A stretch of DNA of 64,000 nucleotides from Collimonas arenae (lineage in GTDB: Bacteria; Pseudomonadota; Gammaproteobacteria; Burkholderiales; Burkholderiaceae_D). Of the stretch, positions 54,645-63,581 are shown piece by piece. Numbering within the stretch: the first letter of the stretch is position 1; each line of letters begins with the position of its first letter. The notes beneath the pieces were generated by a model. The model did no database searches. It was not told the origin of the DNA and saw nothing but the letters and a program-made list of their open reading frames with translations. A program made the translations under genes and the position numbers. The stretch is taken from contig NZ_CP009962.1 of assembly GCF_000786695.1 (NCBI RefSeq), forward strand, positions 5,270,001-5,334,000, given 5' to 3'.

Positions 54645-56624
54645 ATGACCTTCTTTGAACAGCAGCACCAGGCGCGACAGGAGACCAAGAAACTGGTATT
54701 CCTGTTCGCGCTGGCAGTCCTCGCCATCGTTATCGCCGTCAACCTGGCGATGGCACTACTGTGGAATTTCAAGTTCGGCGGCCATCATGAATTGATGCGC
54801 AGCTATCCCAAGGGTTTCTTCGCCATCAATACCCTGATCACGCTGGCGTTGATCGGCGGCGGCACCCTGATCCAGACGTTCAATTTGCGCGACGGCGGCG
54901 ACGCCGTGGCGCAGATGGCTGGCGGCCGCCTGGTCTCGCCTGCCACCGGCGACCTGCAAGAACGCCGATTGCTCAACGTCGTAGAGGAAATGGCGCTGGC
55001 TTCCGGCATCGCCTGTCCCAAGGTTTATCTGCTGGAACAAGAAGATTCAATCAACGCCTTTGCCGCTGGCTACAACCAGAATGAAGCGGTGGTTGCGGTT
55101 ACGCGCGGCACCCTCAACCGGCTCACGCGCGATGAGTTGCAAGGCGTGGTCGGCCACGAATTCAGTCATATCCTGAATGGCGACATGCGTTTGAATGTAC
55201 ATCTGATCGGCGTCTTGTTCGGCATCCAGATGATTGCCGGCTTTGGCCAGCAACTGATGAATTTCGGCAGATTTTCATCTAGTAGCCGCGACGACAAAGG
55301 ACCGCCGTGGCAGCTAATCATGCTGTTTGCTGGCCTGGCACTGTTCGTGGTTGGCTATATCGGCATCTTCTTCGGCCGCGTGATCAAATCTGCGGTGTCG
55401 CGCCAGCGCGAATTTCTGGCCGATGCCAGCGCAGTGCAATTCACCCGTAATCCGGAAGGCATCGGCGGCGCCTTGCGCAAGATAGGCGGCCTTACCGATG
55501 GCAAAAAAATCGGCTCGCAGATCAATCACCCCAACGCAGAACAGCTGTCGCATCTGTTTCTCGGCAGCGCCCGCCCCAATCTGCTGGACGGCTGGTTCGC
55601 CACCCATCCGCCACTGACTGAACGCCTGAAACGAATTTACGGCAGAAGCATGTCGCCGCTGGAAGCGCCTGAACTGTCCACGCCTTATGCCGAAACCACT
55701 GAACGTCTGGCGGACTTGCCGTTTGCCGCCGCCGGCTTTGCCAGCGCCGTCGCATCGACTAGCATGCCCGCTCCAGTTACTGTATCCGGCGCAGCAGCAA
55801 CACCTTCGCTTGAATTCGGTAACAGCAGCGGCATGAAATCTCCTTTGTCGCCGCAACTCGATGGCGCGGTGCGCGATCCGGCTGGCGCTTGCGCCGTCGT
55901 GTATGCGTTGTTGCTGGGTGAAGGCGCAGAACGCGATACACAACTGGCCATCCTCAAGAAGGAAACGCCGCAACAAGCTGCATTAACCACCTTCCTGGCC
56001 GAAGCTGTGGCCCAGCTGCCGCTCAGCGCCCGCCTGCCTTTGGTTGATCTTGCCGCGCCGGCGCTGCGGCAACTGGCGCAAGCCGACCGTGATCGCTTGC
56101 TAGCGATTGTCGAGCAACTTATCGCCGCCGACAGCCGTATCACGCTAGCCGAGTTTGTATTGCAGACCGTCCTCACGCGCCGCCTGGCGCCACGCGCCGG
56201 ACGTCTGGTGCCGATCAGATTCAATCGGCTGTCGGACTTGAGCGCAGACGTCGCGCTGCTGCTATCACTGGTGGCCCACGTGGCAGTGCCGGCCGGCCGC
56301 ACCGATGTGACCGCAGCGCGGCTGACCGCTTTCCTGCGCGGCGCTGCCGCCTGCCCTGAACTCAAGCTTGCCAGCCATGACTATTGCGACGGCGCGACGC
56401 TCAGCTTTCCGCGCGTCCGGCAGGCGCTGGACAACGTCAATCAGCTGGCGCCGCTCGCCAAGCCGCAACTGGTCAAGGCGCTGCTGGCAGCAGCCGATGG
56501 CGGCGAGGCCTTGCAGATTTCCAGCGCTGACATCTTACGCGCCATTTGCGCCGGCATCGAAGCACCGATCCCGCCTGCCGTTGCCGCCACCTATCAAGCC
56601 TATCCCTGGCAGTTCGATAATTAG
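54645..56624 (+). CDS. M48-family membrane metallopeptidase with long C-terminal domain
   Basis: A 659-residue protein. Two N-terminal membrane segments (residues 18-40 and 58-78) are followed by the HtpX-like zinc motif VVGHEFSHILNGDM near residue 168 and two more hydrophobic segments. RQREFLADASAVQFTR holds the third ligand Glu near residue 255. After about residue 350 there is a non-catalytic helical part with LAIVEQLIAADSRITLAEFVLQ, which resembles TerB-like domains. It is a neighbour of lemA, as in many genomes. Function is probably membrane protein quality control. Confidence 0.88.
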   Translation: MTFFEQQHQARQETKKLVFLFALAVLAIVIAVNLAMALLWNFKFGGHHELMRSYPKGFFAINTLITLALIGGGTLIQTFNLRDGGDAVAQMAGGRLVSPATGDLQERRLLNVVEEMALASGIACPKVYLLEQEDSINAFAAGYNQNEAVVAVTRGTLNRLTRDELQGVVGHEFSHILNGDMRLNVHLIGVLFGIQMIAGFGQQLMNFGRFSSSSRDDKGPPWQLIMLFAGLALFVVGYIGIFFGRVIKSAVSRQREFLADASAVQFTRNPEGIGGALRKIGGLTDGKKIGSQINHPNAEQLSHLFLGSARPNLLDGWFATHPPLTERLKRIYGRSMSPLEAPELSTPYAETTERLADLPFAAAGFASAVASTSMPAPVTVSGAAATPSLEFGNSSGMKSPLSPQLDGAVRDPAGACAVVYALLLGEGAERDTQLAILKKETPQQAALTTFLAEAVAQLPLSARLPLVDLAAPALRQLAQADRDRLLAIVEQLIAADSRITLAEFVLQTVLTRRLAPRAGRLVPIRFNRLSDLSADVALLLSLVAHVAVPAGRTDVTAARLTAFLRGAAACPELKLASHDYCDGATLSFPRVRQALDNVNQLAPLAKPQLVKALLAAADGGEALQISSADILRAICAGIEAPIPPAVAATYQAYPWQFDN

Positions 56625-56628
56625 TGGA

Positions 56629-56765
56629 CTGTAACAGTGAAATTGGGAGTGAAGGACGCGCAGGGTCAGGCGCACAGCGCAGCGATAGTTTGGCTATCGC
56701 GAGCATTTGCAACGCCTCCATGCGCAGCGCCTGCGTGGCAGGCACTCTCGATTTCACTGTTACAG
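56629..56765. repeat. Palindromic repeat, U family
   Basis: CTGTAACAGTGAAATTGGGAGTG and CACTCTCGATTTCACTGTTACAG are inverted arms with few mismatches. The interior has a hairpin GATAGTTTGGCTATC at the place of the core hairpin in the R and T families, then GAGCATTTGCAACG. About 137 bp, directly after the M48 peptidase gene. Confidence 0.85.
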
Positions 56766-56853
56766 CTCACTGCAAATTTTCGCTTTCAGGCAGAGCCGGC
56801 GGCAGATAGCTATAATGATTGTTCTCGGGCTTCGCCCGTATTGGATTTCTGTC

Positions 56854-57381
56854 ATGCAAGCTCAAATTGAAAACACTGCTGGCAAGCGGCTCTGGATAAA
56901 ACTGTCAGCCGTAGCCGTTGTGGTGGCGCTGGCGGTAGGCGGTTACATGTCGATGTCAAATACACATGCTGCGCCCGATGTCAGTTTCACCAATCTCAAA
57001 GGTGAACAAGTATCGCTGAAGAGCATGCGCGGAAAAGTCGTGATGGTGAATTTCTGGGCTACAAGTTGCACCACTTGCGTCGCGGAAATGCCGCAAATGG
57101 TGCAGACCTATAATGCCTACAAAGACAAGGGCCTGGATTATGTCGCTGTGGCGATGAGTTACGACCAGCCGAATTACGTCGTGAATTTCGTTCAGACCCG
57201 CAGCCTGCCGTTTCAGGTCACGCTGGATACGCAAAGCAAGCTGGCCGATGCCTTCGGCGACGTCAGGCTGACGCCGACTACCTTCGTCATCGACAAGCAA
57301 GGCAATATCATCAAGCGCTACGTAGGCGAGCCCAAGTTCGCCGAGTTGCATGCACTACTAGACAAGGCATTAGCAACATAA
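56854..57381 (+). CDS. TlpA-like thioredoxin-fold protein, membrane-anchored
   Basis: A 175-residue protein. An N-terminal membrane anchor (LSAVAVVVALAVGGYMSMS) is followed by a thioredoxin fold: GKVVMVNFWATSCTTCVAEMP near residue 75 holds the CxxC pair as CTTC, and LTPTTFVIDKQGNI gives the cis-Pro. It should act in the periplasm on disulfides or cytochrome c maturation partners. CTTC differs from the usual CPPC/CGPC, so the redox potential may be shifted. The ATG at 56854 is the best of several in-frame starts. Confidence 0.87.
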   Translation: MQAQIENTAGKRLWIKLSAVAVVVALAVGGYMSMSNTHAAPDVSFTNLKGEQVSLKSMRGKVVMVNFWATSCTTCVAEMPQMVQTYNAYKDKGLDYVAVAMSYDQPNYVVNFVQTRSLPFQVTLDTQSKLADAFGDVRLTPTTFVIDKQGNIIKRYVGEPKFAELHALLDKALAT

Positions 57382-57384
57382 ACC

Positions 57385-57411
57385 AAAAAGGCGCCCTGAG
57401 CGCCTTTTTTT
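57385..57411. terminator. Intrinsic terminator
   Basis: AAAAAGGCG and CGCCTTTTT pair around a 7-base loop directly after the thioredoxin-like gene. It can serve the convergent regulator gene on the minus strand too. Confidence 0.85.
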
Positions 57412-57432
57412 ATGACCGCCCTGCGTTCACGC

Positions 57433-57945
57433 CTACCTCGAAGTCGCGCCACGCGAAGCGGTGTCGTACAAGCCGGAGGCCGTGCGCAGCAATTTCGCCG
57501 CATCGCCCAGCGCCTGATTCGAGAGACCGGTATCGGACAGCACGGTGATCAGGCACTCTTCGCGCATTTCACGGTATTTGAGACAGAGCGCATAACCTTC
57601 CTCGGTGGCGGAAAAATAAGCTTCCTTGCCGACTTTCTCGCTTTGTATATAGCCCGCCTTCACCAGTTTTTTCAGAGCATAACTGGCAATGTGTGTATCC
57701 TCGATATTGAGCACGAAGCAAATGTCGGCCAGGCTTTTCTTACGTTCGCGGTGGCACACATGGTGCAACAAAGAAACTTCGACTGGTGTCATATCCTTGA
57801 CCCCGGCGGCAGACATGCAGCGCGACATCCAGCGATTGAACGCATTACCCGCAATAATCAAGGCATATTCAAGTTCAGACAATTCGACGCTGCTTTCCGA
57901 AGCCAGATGTGCGGAAGACAGGATTTTAGGTGCGGCAACGTTCAT
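57433..57945 (-). CDS. Winged-helix (MarR-like) transcription regulator
   Basis: A 170-residue DNA-binding protein. DMTPVEVSLLHHVCHRERKKSLADICFVLNIEDTHIASYALKKLVKAGYI is a winged-helix region, with the recognition helix IEDTHIASYALKKLVKAG. The start ATG at 57945 has GAGATA upstream. It is divergent from pxpBCA, whose first gene starts about 365 bases away, and could regulate it. That link is by position only. Confidence 0.87.
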   Translation of the reverse strand: MNVAAPKILSSAHLASESSVELSELEYALIIAGNAFNRWMSRCMSAAGVKDMTPVEVSLLHHVCHRERKKSLADICFVLNIEDTHIASYALKKLVKAGYIQSEKVGKEAYFSATEEGYALCLKYREMREECLITVLSDTGLSNQALGDAAKLLRTASGLYDTASRGATSR

Positions 57946-58309
57946 AGGTATCTCGCTAAACGCCAAGAAAACCAAATCATACAACCAGTTACGCAAAAAC
58001 CAGGCTGAATCTGAGGTGGTTGAACATCTGTATTTCAACAGGAATATAAACTATTTACATACAAATTATTGACATTTTATTTTTGATGAACGATATTGCC
58101 CTTTGCTTAAACTCTGATTTACAAAGAGTAAGCTGGTTGGGGACAGGGGATTCGGGATGTTTCAACGACAGCTGTTCGCAATTATTTTCTGAGCAATGTA
58201 AATATTGATCTGATCAGTGAAGGGCAGAGGAAATCGCCACCGGCATTGTCCGACGGCGCTCGGACTCGATCCTGCCGCGCTGATTTCGTGCAGAAAGAAT
58301 CCGGCCGCA
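57946..58309. other. Divergent region between the regulator and pxpB
   Basis: About 364 bases without a gene. It is A+T-rich between 58025 and 58135 and holds a sigma-70-like promoter candidate at 58069-58097 directed at pxpB. I see no other marked structure. Confidence 0.5.
58069..58097 (+). promoter_or_regulatory. Sigma-70-like promoter candidate for the 5-oxoproline operon
   Basis: TTGACA (58069-58074) is a perfect -35 box. After 17 bases GATATT (58092-58097) is a fair -10 box. It lies about 215 bases before pxpB. Confidence 0.4.
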
Positions 58310-58963
58310 ATGACTCAACCCGTCATACAAGCTCTTGGCGAAAATGCTCTGATATTGAACACCGGAGCCAACGCCACTCTCGAATGCCAGCAACGCCTGT
58401 GGGCGATCGCGGCCAAGGCGACGCATTGGCCGTACGTGAGCGATGTGGTGCCTGGCATGAATAACCTGACCATCCTGTTCGACCCGCTGGCGACCGACGG
58501 CGCGCAACTGGCCGAGAAACTCCAGACCGCCTGGGATGCAGATCTGATCAGCCAGAAGGCTGGCAGGAAAATCGAGATTCCCGTGATATATGGCGGCGAC
58601 AGCGGCCCCGACCTGGAGCAGGTAGCGATTCACACTGGCCTGTCGCCGGCGGAAATCGTCAAGCGCCACACGGCGGCTGAATACATTGTCTATTTCATCG
58701 GCTTCCAGCCTGGTTTCCCCTATCTCGGCGGACTTGATCCCAAACTGGCGACGCCGCGCCGCAGCGAGCCTCGCCTGGTTGTGCCTGCCGGCTCGGTGGG
58801 CATCGGCGGCAGCCAGACCGGGATCTATCCGGCGGCCTCGCCGGGCGGCTGGCAACTGATTGGCCGCAGCGAGCTGCAACTGTTCGATCCCGGCTTCAAT
58901 CCGCCAACCTTGCTGCAACCCGGCGACCGCGTGCGTTTTGTCGCCAGCGAGGTGCTGGCATGA
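58310..58963 (+). CDS. pxpB: 5-oxoprolinase subunit PxpB
   Basis: A 217-residue subunit of the prokaryotic 5-oxoprolinase complex (PxpABC), which opens 5-oxoproline to glutamate with ATP. IVYFIGFQPGFPYLGGLDPKLATPRR near residue 125 is the KipI/PxpB signature and VPAGSVGIGGSQTGIYPAASPGGW follows. The ATG at 58310 gives the usual N-terminus (MTQPVIQALGENALIL). It overlaps pxpC by 4 bases. Confidence 0.95.
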   Translation: MTQPVIQALGENALILNTGANATLECQQRLWAIAAKATHWPYVSDVVPGMNNLTILFDPLATDGAQLAEKLQTAWDADLISQKAGRKIEIPVIYGGDSGPDLEQVAIHTGLSPAEIVKRHTAAEYIVYFIGFQPGFPYLGGLDPKLATPRRSEPRLVVPAGSVGIGGSQTGIYPAASPGGWQLIGRSELQLFDPGFNPPTLLQPGDRVRFVASEVLA

Positions 58964-59937
58964 TCAAGATCATCCGCGCCGGCCGCATCAACTCGGTCCA
59001 GGACATGGGCCGCAACGGCTTTCGCCATCTCGGCATTTGCCAATCCGGCGCGCTGGACCGCACCGCGCTAGCCATCGCCAATCTGTTGGTGGGTAATCCG
59101 CGTGACTGCGCTGCCATCGAATTTACACTCGGTCCTTGCGAGCTGGAATTTACCGTCGACACCCGCATCGCCCTCGGCGGCGCCGATTTCGGCGCGACCC
59201 TGGCCGGCCGGCCGCTGCTGCCGTGGTGGAGTGTGTGCGCCCGCGCAGGCCAGATCCTCAAACTGAATGCGGCGCGCCACGGCATGCGTACCTACCTCGC
59301 AGTCGCTGGCGGCATCAACTCTGCGGCCCAGCTGGGTTCGCGCGCCACCGATTTGCAAGCAGGCTTCGGCGGCCACGGCGGTCGCGCACTGACGGAAGGC
59401 GACGCTCTCTCCGCCGGCGCGCTGGATAAGCCAGAGGCCGCGGTTCACACTGCCCCTTCATTTGGCGTACGCGCGCCATCCTGGTACGAACCCGACGATG
59501 CCGAATCGCTGGCGATCCGCGTTATCCCCGGCCCCGAATATGGCATGTTCAGCGTTGCTGCGCAAAAGGCGTTCTGGAACGATCACTGGACCTTGACGCC
59601 GCAAAGCAATCGCATGGGTTTCCGCCTGAGCGGACCTGAATTGAAAATAAAAAAAGGCGGCGACCTGCTATCGCATGGCGTACTGCCCGGCGTGATCCAG
59701 GTGCCGCCCGCAGGCCAGCCGATCGTGCTGATGGCGGATGCGCAGACCACCGGCGGTTATCCGAAGATCGGCGTCGTGATCGGGGCCGACCTGGCAAAGC
59801 TGGCGCAACTGCGCTTCAACCGTACTTTGCAATTCGTCGAAACCGACGCCACCGAGGCGCGCGACGCATTGCGCGAAGAAGCCTTGTATCTACAACAAAT
59901 CGAATCCGCGATGCACTGGCTGCGTCCGGCCAAATGA
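58960..59937 (+). CDS. pxpC: 5-oxoprolinase subunit PxpC
   Basis: A 325-residue carboxyltransferase-like (KipA) subunit. [30 protein letters not shown] is the start of the family, followed by YLAVAGGIN and, near the end, [23 protein letters not shown]. It works with PxpB and PxpA. Starts within the end of pxpB (ATGA overlap) and is followed 13 bases later by pxpA. Confidence 0.95.
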   Translation: MIKIIRAGRINSVQDMGRNGFRHLGICQSGALDRTALAIANLLVGNPRDCAAIEFTLGPCELEFTVDTRIALGGADFGATLAGRPLLPWWSVCARAGQILKLNAARHGMRTYLAVAGGINSAAQLGSRATDLQAGFGGHGGRALTEGDALSAGALDKPEAAVHTAPSFGVRAPSWYEPDDAESLAIRVIPGPEYGMFSVAAQKAFWNDHWTLTPQSNRMGFRLSGPELKIKKGGDLLSHGVLPGVIQVPPAGQPIVLMADAQTTGGYPKIGVVIGADLAKLAQLRFNRTLQFVETDATEARDALREEALYLQQIESAMHWLRPAK

Positions 59938-59950
59938 CGACGGGGAGCAG

Positions 59951-60754
59951 ATGATGCCCAGAAAAGACAAATCACGGCAGGTAGATCTCAACGCCGATCT
60001 CGGCGAACAAGACAATGGCAGCGACGAAGCGCTGCTGGCGCTGGTCAGTTCAGCCAATATCGCTTGCGGCTGGCACGCCGGCAGCGCCCTGATGATGCAG
60101 CAATGCGTCAGATGGGCGGTAGCGCAAGGAGTCGCCATCGGCGCTCATCCGAGCTTTCCCGACCGCGACAATTTCGGCCGCACCGAAATGCAACTGCCTG
60201 CCAACGAAATCTATAGCGGTGTGCAGTACCAGATCGGTGCGCTGGCAGCTATTGCCGGCGCCCACGGTGCGCAGCTGGCGCACGTCAAGCCACATGGCGC
60301 GCTGTACAACATGGCCGCACGCGATGCGGATCTGGCAGACACCATCGTCGCCGCGATCCGCGATATCGATCCGTCGCTGGCGCTGTTCGGCCTGGCTGGC
60401 AGCGAACTGATCGCCGCCGCCCACCGCGCCGGCCTGCACGCGGTAGAAGAAGTATTTGCCGACCGCGGCTACATGGCCGACGGCAGCCTGGTCAAGCGCG
60501 GCACGCCGGGCGCGCTGATCGAAGATGAAGAACAGGCTCTGGCACAAACCATGCATATGATCCGCGAGGGCAAGGTATATGCAATTGACGGCAGCTGGGC
60601 AGAGGTCAAGGCCGATACCGTCTGCCTGCACGGCGACGGTGCGCATGCACTGGCTTTTGCACGGCGCATCCATGGCGAGCTTACGCAGCAAGGGATAGCG
60701 ATTCGCGCCCCGCAGATGAGCGGCGGCGATACCTTGTTTCCTTTGCTCGGTTAA
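59951..60754 (+). CDS. pxpA: 5-oxoprolinase subunit PxpA (LamB/YcsF family)
   Basis: A 267-residue subunit of the LamB/YcsF family. [35 protein letters not shown] near residue 12 holds the conserved Asp and His, and [15 protein letters not shown] near residue 115 and [22 protein letters not shown] near residue 175 complete the signature. It contributes the catalytic site with PxpBC. GGGGAG precedes the ATG. The order pxpBCA is intact. Confidence 0.95.
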   Translation: MMPRKDKSRQVDLNADLGEQDNGSDEALLALVSSANIACGWHAGSALMMQQCVRWAVAQGVAIGAHPSFPDRDNFGRTEMQLPANEIYSGVQYQIGALAAIAGAHGAQLAHVKPHGALYNMAARDADLADTIVAAIRDIDPSLALFGLAGSELIAAAHRAGLHAVEEVFADRGYMADGSLVKRGTPGALIEDEEQALAQTMHMIREGKVYAIDGSWAEVKADTVCLHGDGAHALAFARRIHGELTQQGIAIRAPQMSGGDTLFPLLG

Positions 60755-60839
60755 TTTTTTTGGAATATCGATCACCACAGAATGTAGTTAATAAAATCGA
60801 CGGCGCAGCAACGACCGTCATCAACATGAGGAGATAGCA

Positions 60840-61568
60840 ATGACCGTAACGGAATTACTGCCGCTGATAGGCATACCCATTGTGGTGGCTGGTTTTGCGC
60901 TTAAATTCAACCCCCTTCTGGTAGTCACCGTGGCAGGGCTGGCGACCGGCCTTTCGGTCGGCATGGACCCCGGTACCTTGCTGGAAACCTTCGGCGAAAA
61001 ATTCATCAACAGCCGTTCGCTGGCAGTCTATGTGCTGATCCTGCCGATCATCGGCCTGCTGGAAAGCTACGGTTTGAAAGAGCGTGCGCAAGACTGGATC
61101 TCCAGCCTGGCCAGCGCCACCTCCGCCCGTATCCTGATGTTGTATTTCGTGTTGCGCCAGGGTTTTGGTGCGCTCGGGCTCACCTACATCGGCGGCCAGG
61201 CACAAACCGTGCGGCCATTGCTGGCGCCGATGGTGGAAGGCGCTGCGGCAGCACGCCACGGCGACCTGCCGCAACACATACGCGACAAGCTGCGCGCCCA
61301 CTCTGCTGCCTGCGACAACATCGCCGTGTTCTTCGGTGAAGATATTTTCATCGCCTTCGGCGCCGTGCTGCTGATGGACGCCTTCCTCAAGGAAAACGGC
61401 ATCGCCGGCATCGAACCCTTGCATCTCGGCCTGTGGGCTATCCCGACCGCTCTCGCTGCGCTCGCCATCCACATGTTCCGCCTGGTGCGACTGGATGCCA
61501 GCATCCAGCGCGACGTCGATGCATGGAAAAAAACCAACGCGTCCAACGCCAATGAGGTGACAGCATGA
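60840..61568 (+). CDS. DUF969 membrane protein, probable half of a 5-oxoproline transporter
   Basis: A 242-residue inner-membrane protein with about six hydrophobic segments (IPIVVAGFALKFNPLLVVTV and others). AGLATGLSVGMDPG and YFVLRQGFGALGLTYIGGQAQTVRPLLAPM are typical of DUF969. GAGGAGA precedes the ATG. It overlaps the DUF979 gene by 4 bases and follows pxpA. DUF969-DUF979 pairs are known to cluster with 5-oxoprolinase genes and have been suggested as an uptake system. Confidence 0.85.
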   Translation: MTVTELLPLIGIPIVVAGFALKFNPLLVVTVAGLATGLSVGMDPGTLLETFGEKFINSRSLAVYVLILPIIGLLESYGLKERAQDWISSLASATSARILMLYFVLRQGFGALGLTYIGGQAQTVRPLLAPMVEGAAAARHGDLPQHIRDKLRAHSAACDNIAVFFGEDIFIAFGAVLLMDAFLKENGIAGIEPLHLGLWAIPTALAALAIHMFRLVRLDASIQRDVDAWKKTNASNANEVTA

Positions 61569-62551
61569 GCGCACTGATCACCATCAACGAAATCTACTAT
61601 CTGATCGGCGTCATCCTGATGCTGCTGGTCGGCATGACCCTGCGCGACAAGGGTAATCCCAAGCGCGTTACCACGGCGCTTTTCTGGTTCCTGTTCGGTT
61701 CGGTATTCCTGTTCAGCGACCTGCTGATCTCTACGCTTGGCAAGCCGATGGCGTATCGCATTGTCGGCGTGATTGTCGTGCTGATTTCGCTGATCGCCGG
61801 TTGCGGCCTGCTGTCGATCGGCACTTACAAACAGCGCAACGCCGAACAACGCCAGGCCTCAGCCAACAAGCTGGGTAACTGGCTGTTCCTGCCAGCGATA
61901 CTGATCCCGGTAGTCACCGTACTGTGCACGGTGCTCCTGAAAGACGTCGCCATTGGCGGCATGTATATTCTCGACCAGAAGCAGCTGACCCTGGCCGCGC
62001 TATGCGTCGGTTGTATCTGCGCCATCCTTGCCGGCTGGAAGCTGACCGGCGGTACGCCGCTGCATGCTGTCCGCGAATCGCGCCGCTTGCTGGATTCGAT
62101 CGGCTGGGCCTCGGTCCTGCCGCAAATGCTGGCGATGCTGGGCGGCGTGTTCGTCGTGGCCCAGACCGGCAAATCGGTGCAAGAAATCGTTAGCCTGTTC
62201 GTCGATCCGCACAACCGCTTCATGCTGGTGGTAATCTACTGCGTCGGCATGGCGCTGTTCACCATGATCATGGGCAACGCCTTTGCCGCCTTCCCGGTGC
62301 TGACCGCCGGCATCGCGCTGCCGTTTCTGATTGTCGGCCAGCACGCCGATCCGGCGCCACTGGTGACCATCGGCATGCTGGCAGGTTATTGCGGTACATT
62401 GATGACGCCGATGGGCGCCAACTACAACATCGTGCCGGCGGCATTGTTGGAGCTTAAAGATAAATACCTAGTGATCAAAACGCAAATCCCGACGGCGCTG
62501 ACGCTGCTGGTCGCCAATATTTTCCTGATGTATTTCCTGATTTTCCGCTAA
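61565..62551 (+). CDS. DUF979 membrane protein, partner of DUF969
   Basis: A 328-residue inner-membrane protein with about eight to nine hydrophobic segments. LIGVILMLLVGMTLRDKGNPKRVTTALFWFLFGSVF at the N-terminus and MGNAFAAFPVLTAGIALPFLI near residue 238 are DUF979 marks, and YCGTLMTPMGANYNIVPAALLELKDKY closes the protein. It overlaps DUF969 by ATGA, so they are made together. Likely forms the permease with DUF969. Confidence 0.87.
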   Translation: MSALITINEIYYLIGVILMLLVGMTLRDKGNPKRVTTALFWFLFGSVFLFSDLLISTLGKPMAYRIVGVIVVLISLIAGCGLLSIGTYKQRNAEQRQASANKLGNWLFLPAILIPVVTVLCTVLLKDVAIGGMYILDQKQLTLAALCVGCICAILAGWKLTGGTPLHAVRESRRLLDSIGWASVLPQMLAMLGGVFVVAQTGKSVQEIVSLFVDPHNRFMLVVIYCVGMALFTMIMGNAFAAFPVLTAGIALPFLIVGQHADPAPLVTIGMLAGYCGTLMTPMGANYNIVPAALLELKDKYLVIKTQIPTALTLLVANIFLMYFLIFR

Positions 62552-62560
62552 GGAGAAGCC

Positions 62561-63571
62561 ATGCACCTCACTCTCGATCAGGTTTCGGCTTTTGCAGCCT
62601 TGCCGTTGCGCTCGCTGCGCCATGAATATCCGAACCACATCATGCATGCCCTCAACGGTCCGCAAGACGTGCTCTCGCCGCGTGCGCTGCATCCTGTGTT
62701 CTACGGCTGCTACGACTGGCATTCGGCGGTGCATGGCTATTGGCTGCTGGCGCGTTGCGCCAGGCAGTATCCCACGTTGCCGCAGCAGGACAACATCGCT
62801 GTGCTGTTCGATGAACACTTCACCGCCGCCAACATGCAACAGGAACGGGCTTACTTCCAGACGCCTGGGCGCGTATCGTTTGAACGCCCTTACGGCTGGG
62901 CCTGGATCATGGCATTAGCGCAAGAACTGGATACCTGGCAGCATCCCAAGGCAAAAATCTGGCTGGCAGCCATGGAGCCGCTGGTGGCAGAAATCCGCAG
63001 CCGCGTATTCAGTTACTTCGCCAAGCTCAGTTATGCGATCCGGGTTGGCACCCATTACAACAGCGCCTTCGCCTTGAAGCTGATCCTGGATTTCGCCCGT
63101 CACCGCAACGATATAGAACTGGAAAGCGCAGTGGTCACCGCATCCTGCCGCTATTTCATGGGCGACAGCAATTATCCGGCGCATTACGAGCCGGGCGGCG
63201 ACGAATTCCTGTCGGCGGCGCTGACCGAAGCCTTGCTGATGTCGGATGTGCTGGAGCCGAATGTTTTCCCCGACTGGTTCGCCCAGTATCTGCCGGCATT
63301 GGGCGATATCGGCCGCCTGATGAATCCGGCCGACGTCAGCGATCATAGCGATCCCAAGATCGCCCACCTGAACGGCTTGAACCTGAGCCGCGCCTGGTGC
63401 ATGAAACGGATTGCGCGACGCCTGCCGGAAAGCGATCCGGCGGGTCCTATCCTGAGCGCCGCGGCAAGACGCCATATCGAAGCCGGCCTGCCCAATGTGG
63501 TCAGCGGCGAATACGCCGGCGAGCATTGGCTGGCGACCTTCGCCATGCTGGCGATGGAAGCGGTCAACTAA
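62561..63571 (+). CDS. DUF2891 protein in the 5-oxoproline cluster
   Basis: A 336-residue soluble protein without signal peptide, rich in Trp, His and Tyr. [25 protein letters not shown] near residue 48, [16 protein letters not shown] near residue 110, [18 protein letters not shown] near residue 165 and [17 protein letters not shown] near residue 270 are the family's conserved blocks. The helix pattern suggests an alpha-barrel of the glycosidase-like toroid type. Function unknown. It lies 9 bases after the DUF979 gene, preceded by AAGGAGAA, and 10 bases before pcp. Confidence 0.85.
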   Translation: MHLTLDQVSAFAALPLRSLRHEYPNHIMHALNGPQDVLSPRALHPVFYGCYDWHSAVHGYWLLARCARQYPTLPQQDNIAVLFDEHFTAANMQQERAYFQTPGRVSFERPYGWAWIMALAQELDTWQHPKAKIWLAAMEPLVAEIRSRVFSYFAKLSYAIRVGTHYNSAFALKLILDFARHRNDIELESAVVTASCRYFMGDSNYPAHYEPGGDEFLSAALTEALLMSDVLEPNVFPDWFAQYLPALGDIGRLMNPADVSDHSDPKIAHLNGLNLSRAWCMKRIARRLPESDPAGPILSAAARRHIEAGLPNVVSGEYAGEHWLATFAMLAMEAVN

Positions 63572-63581
63572 GGCACAATTT

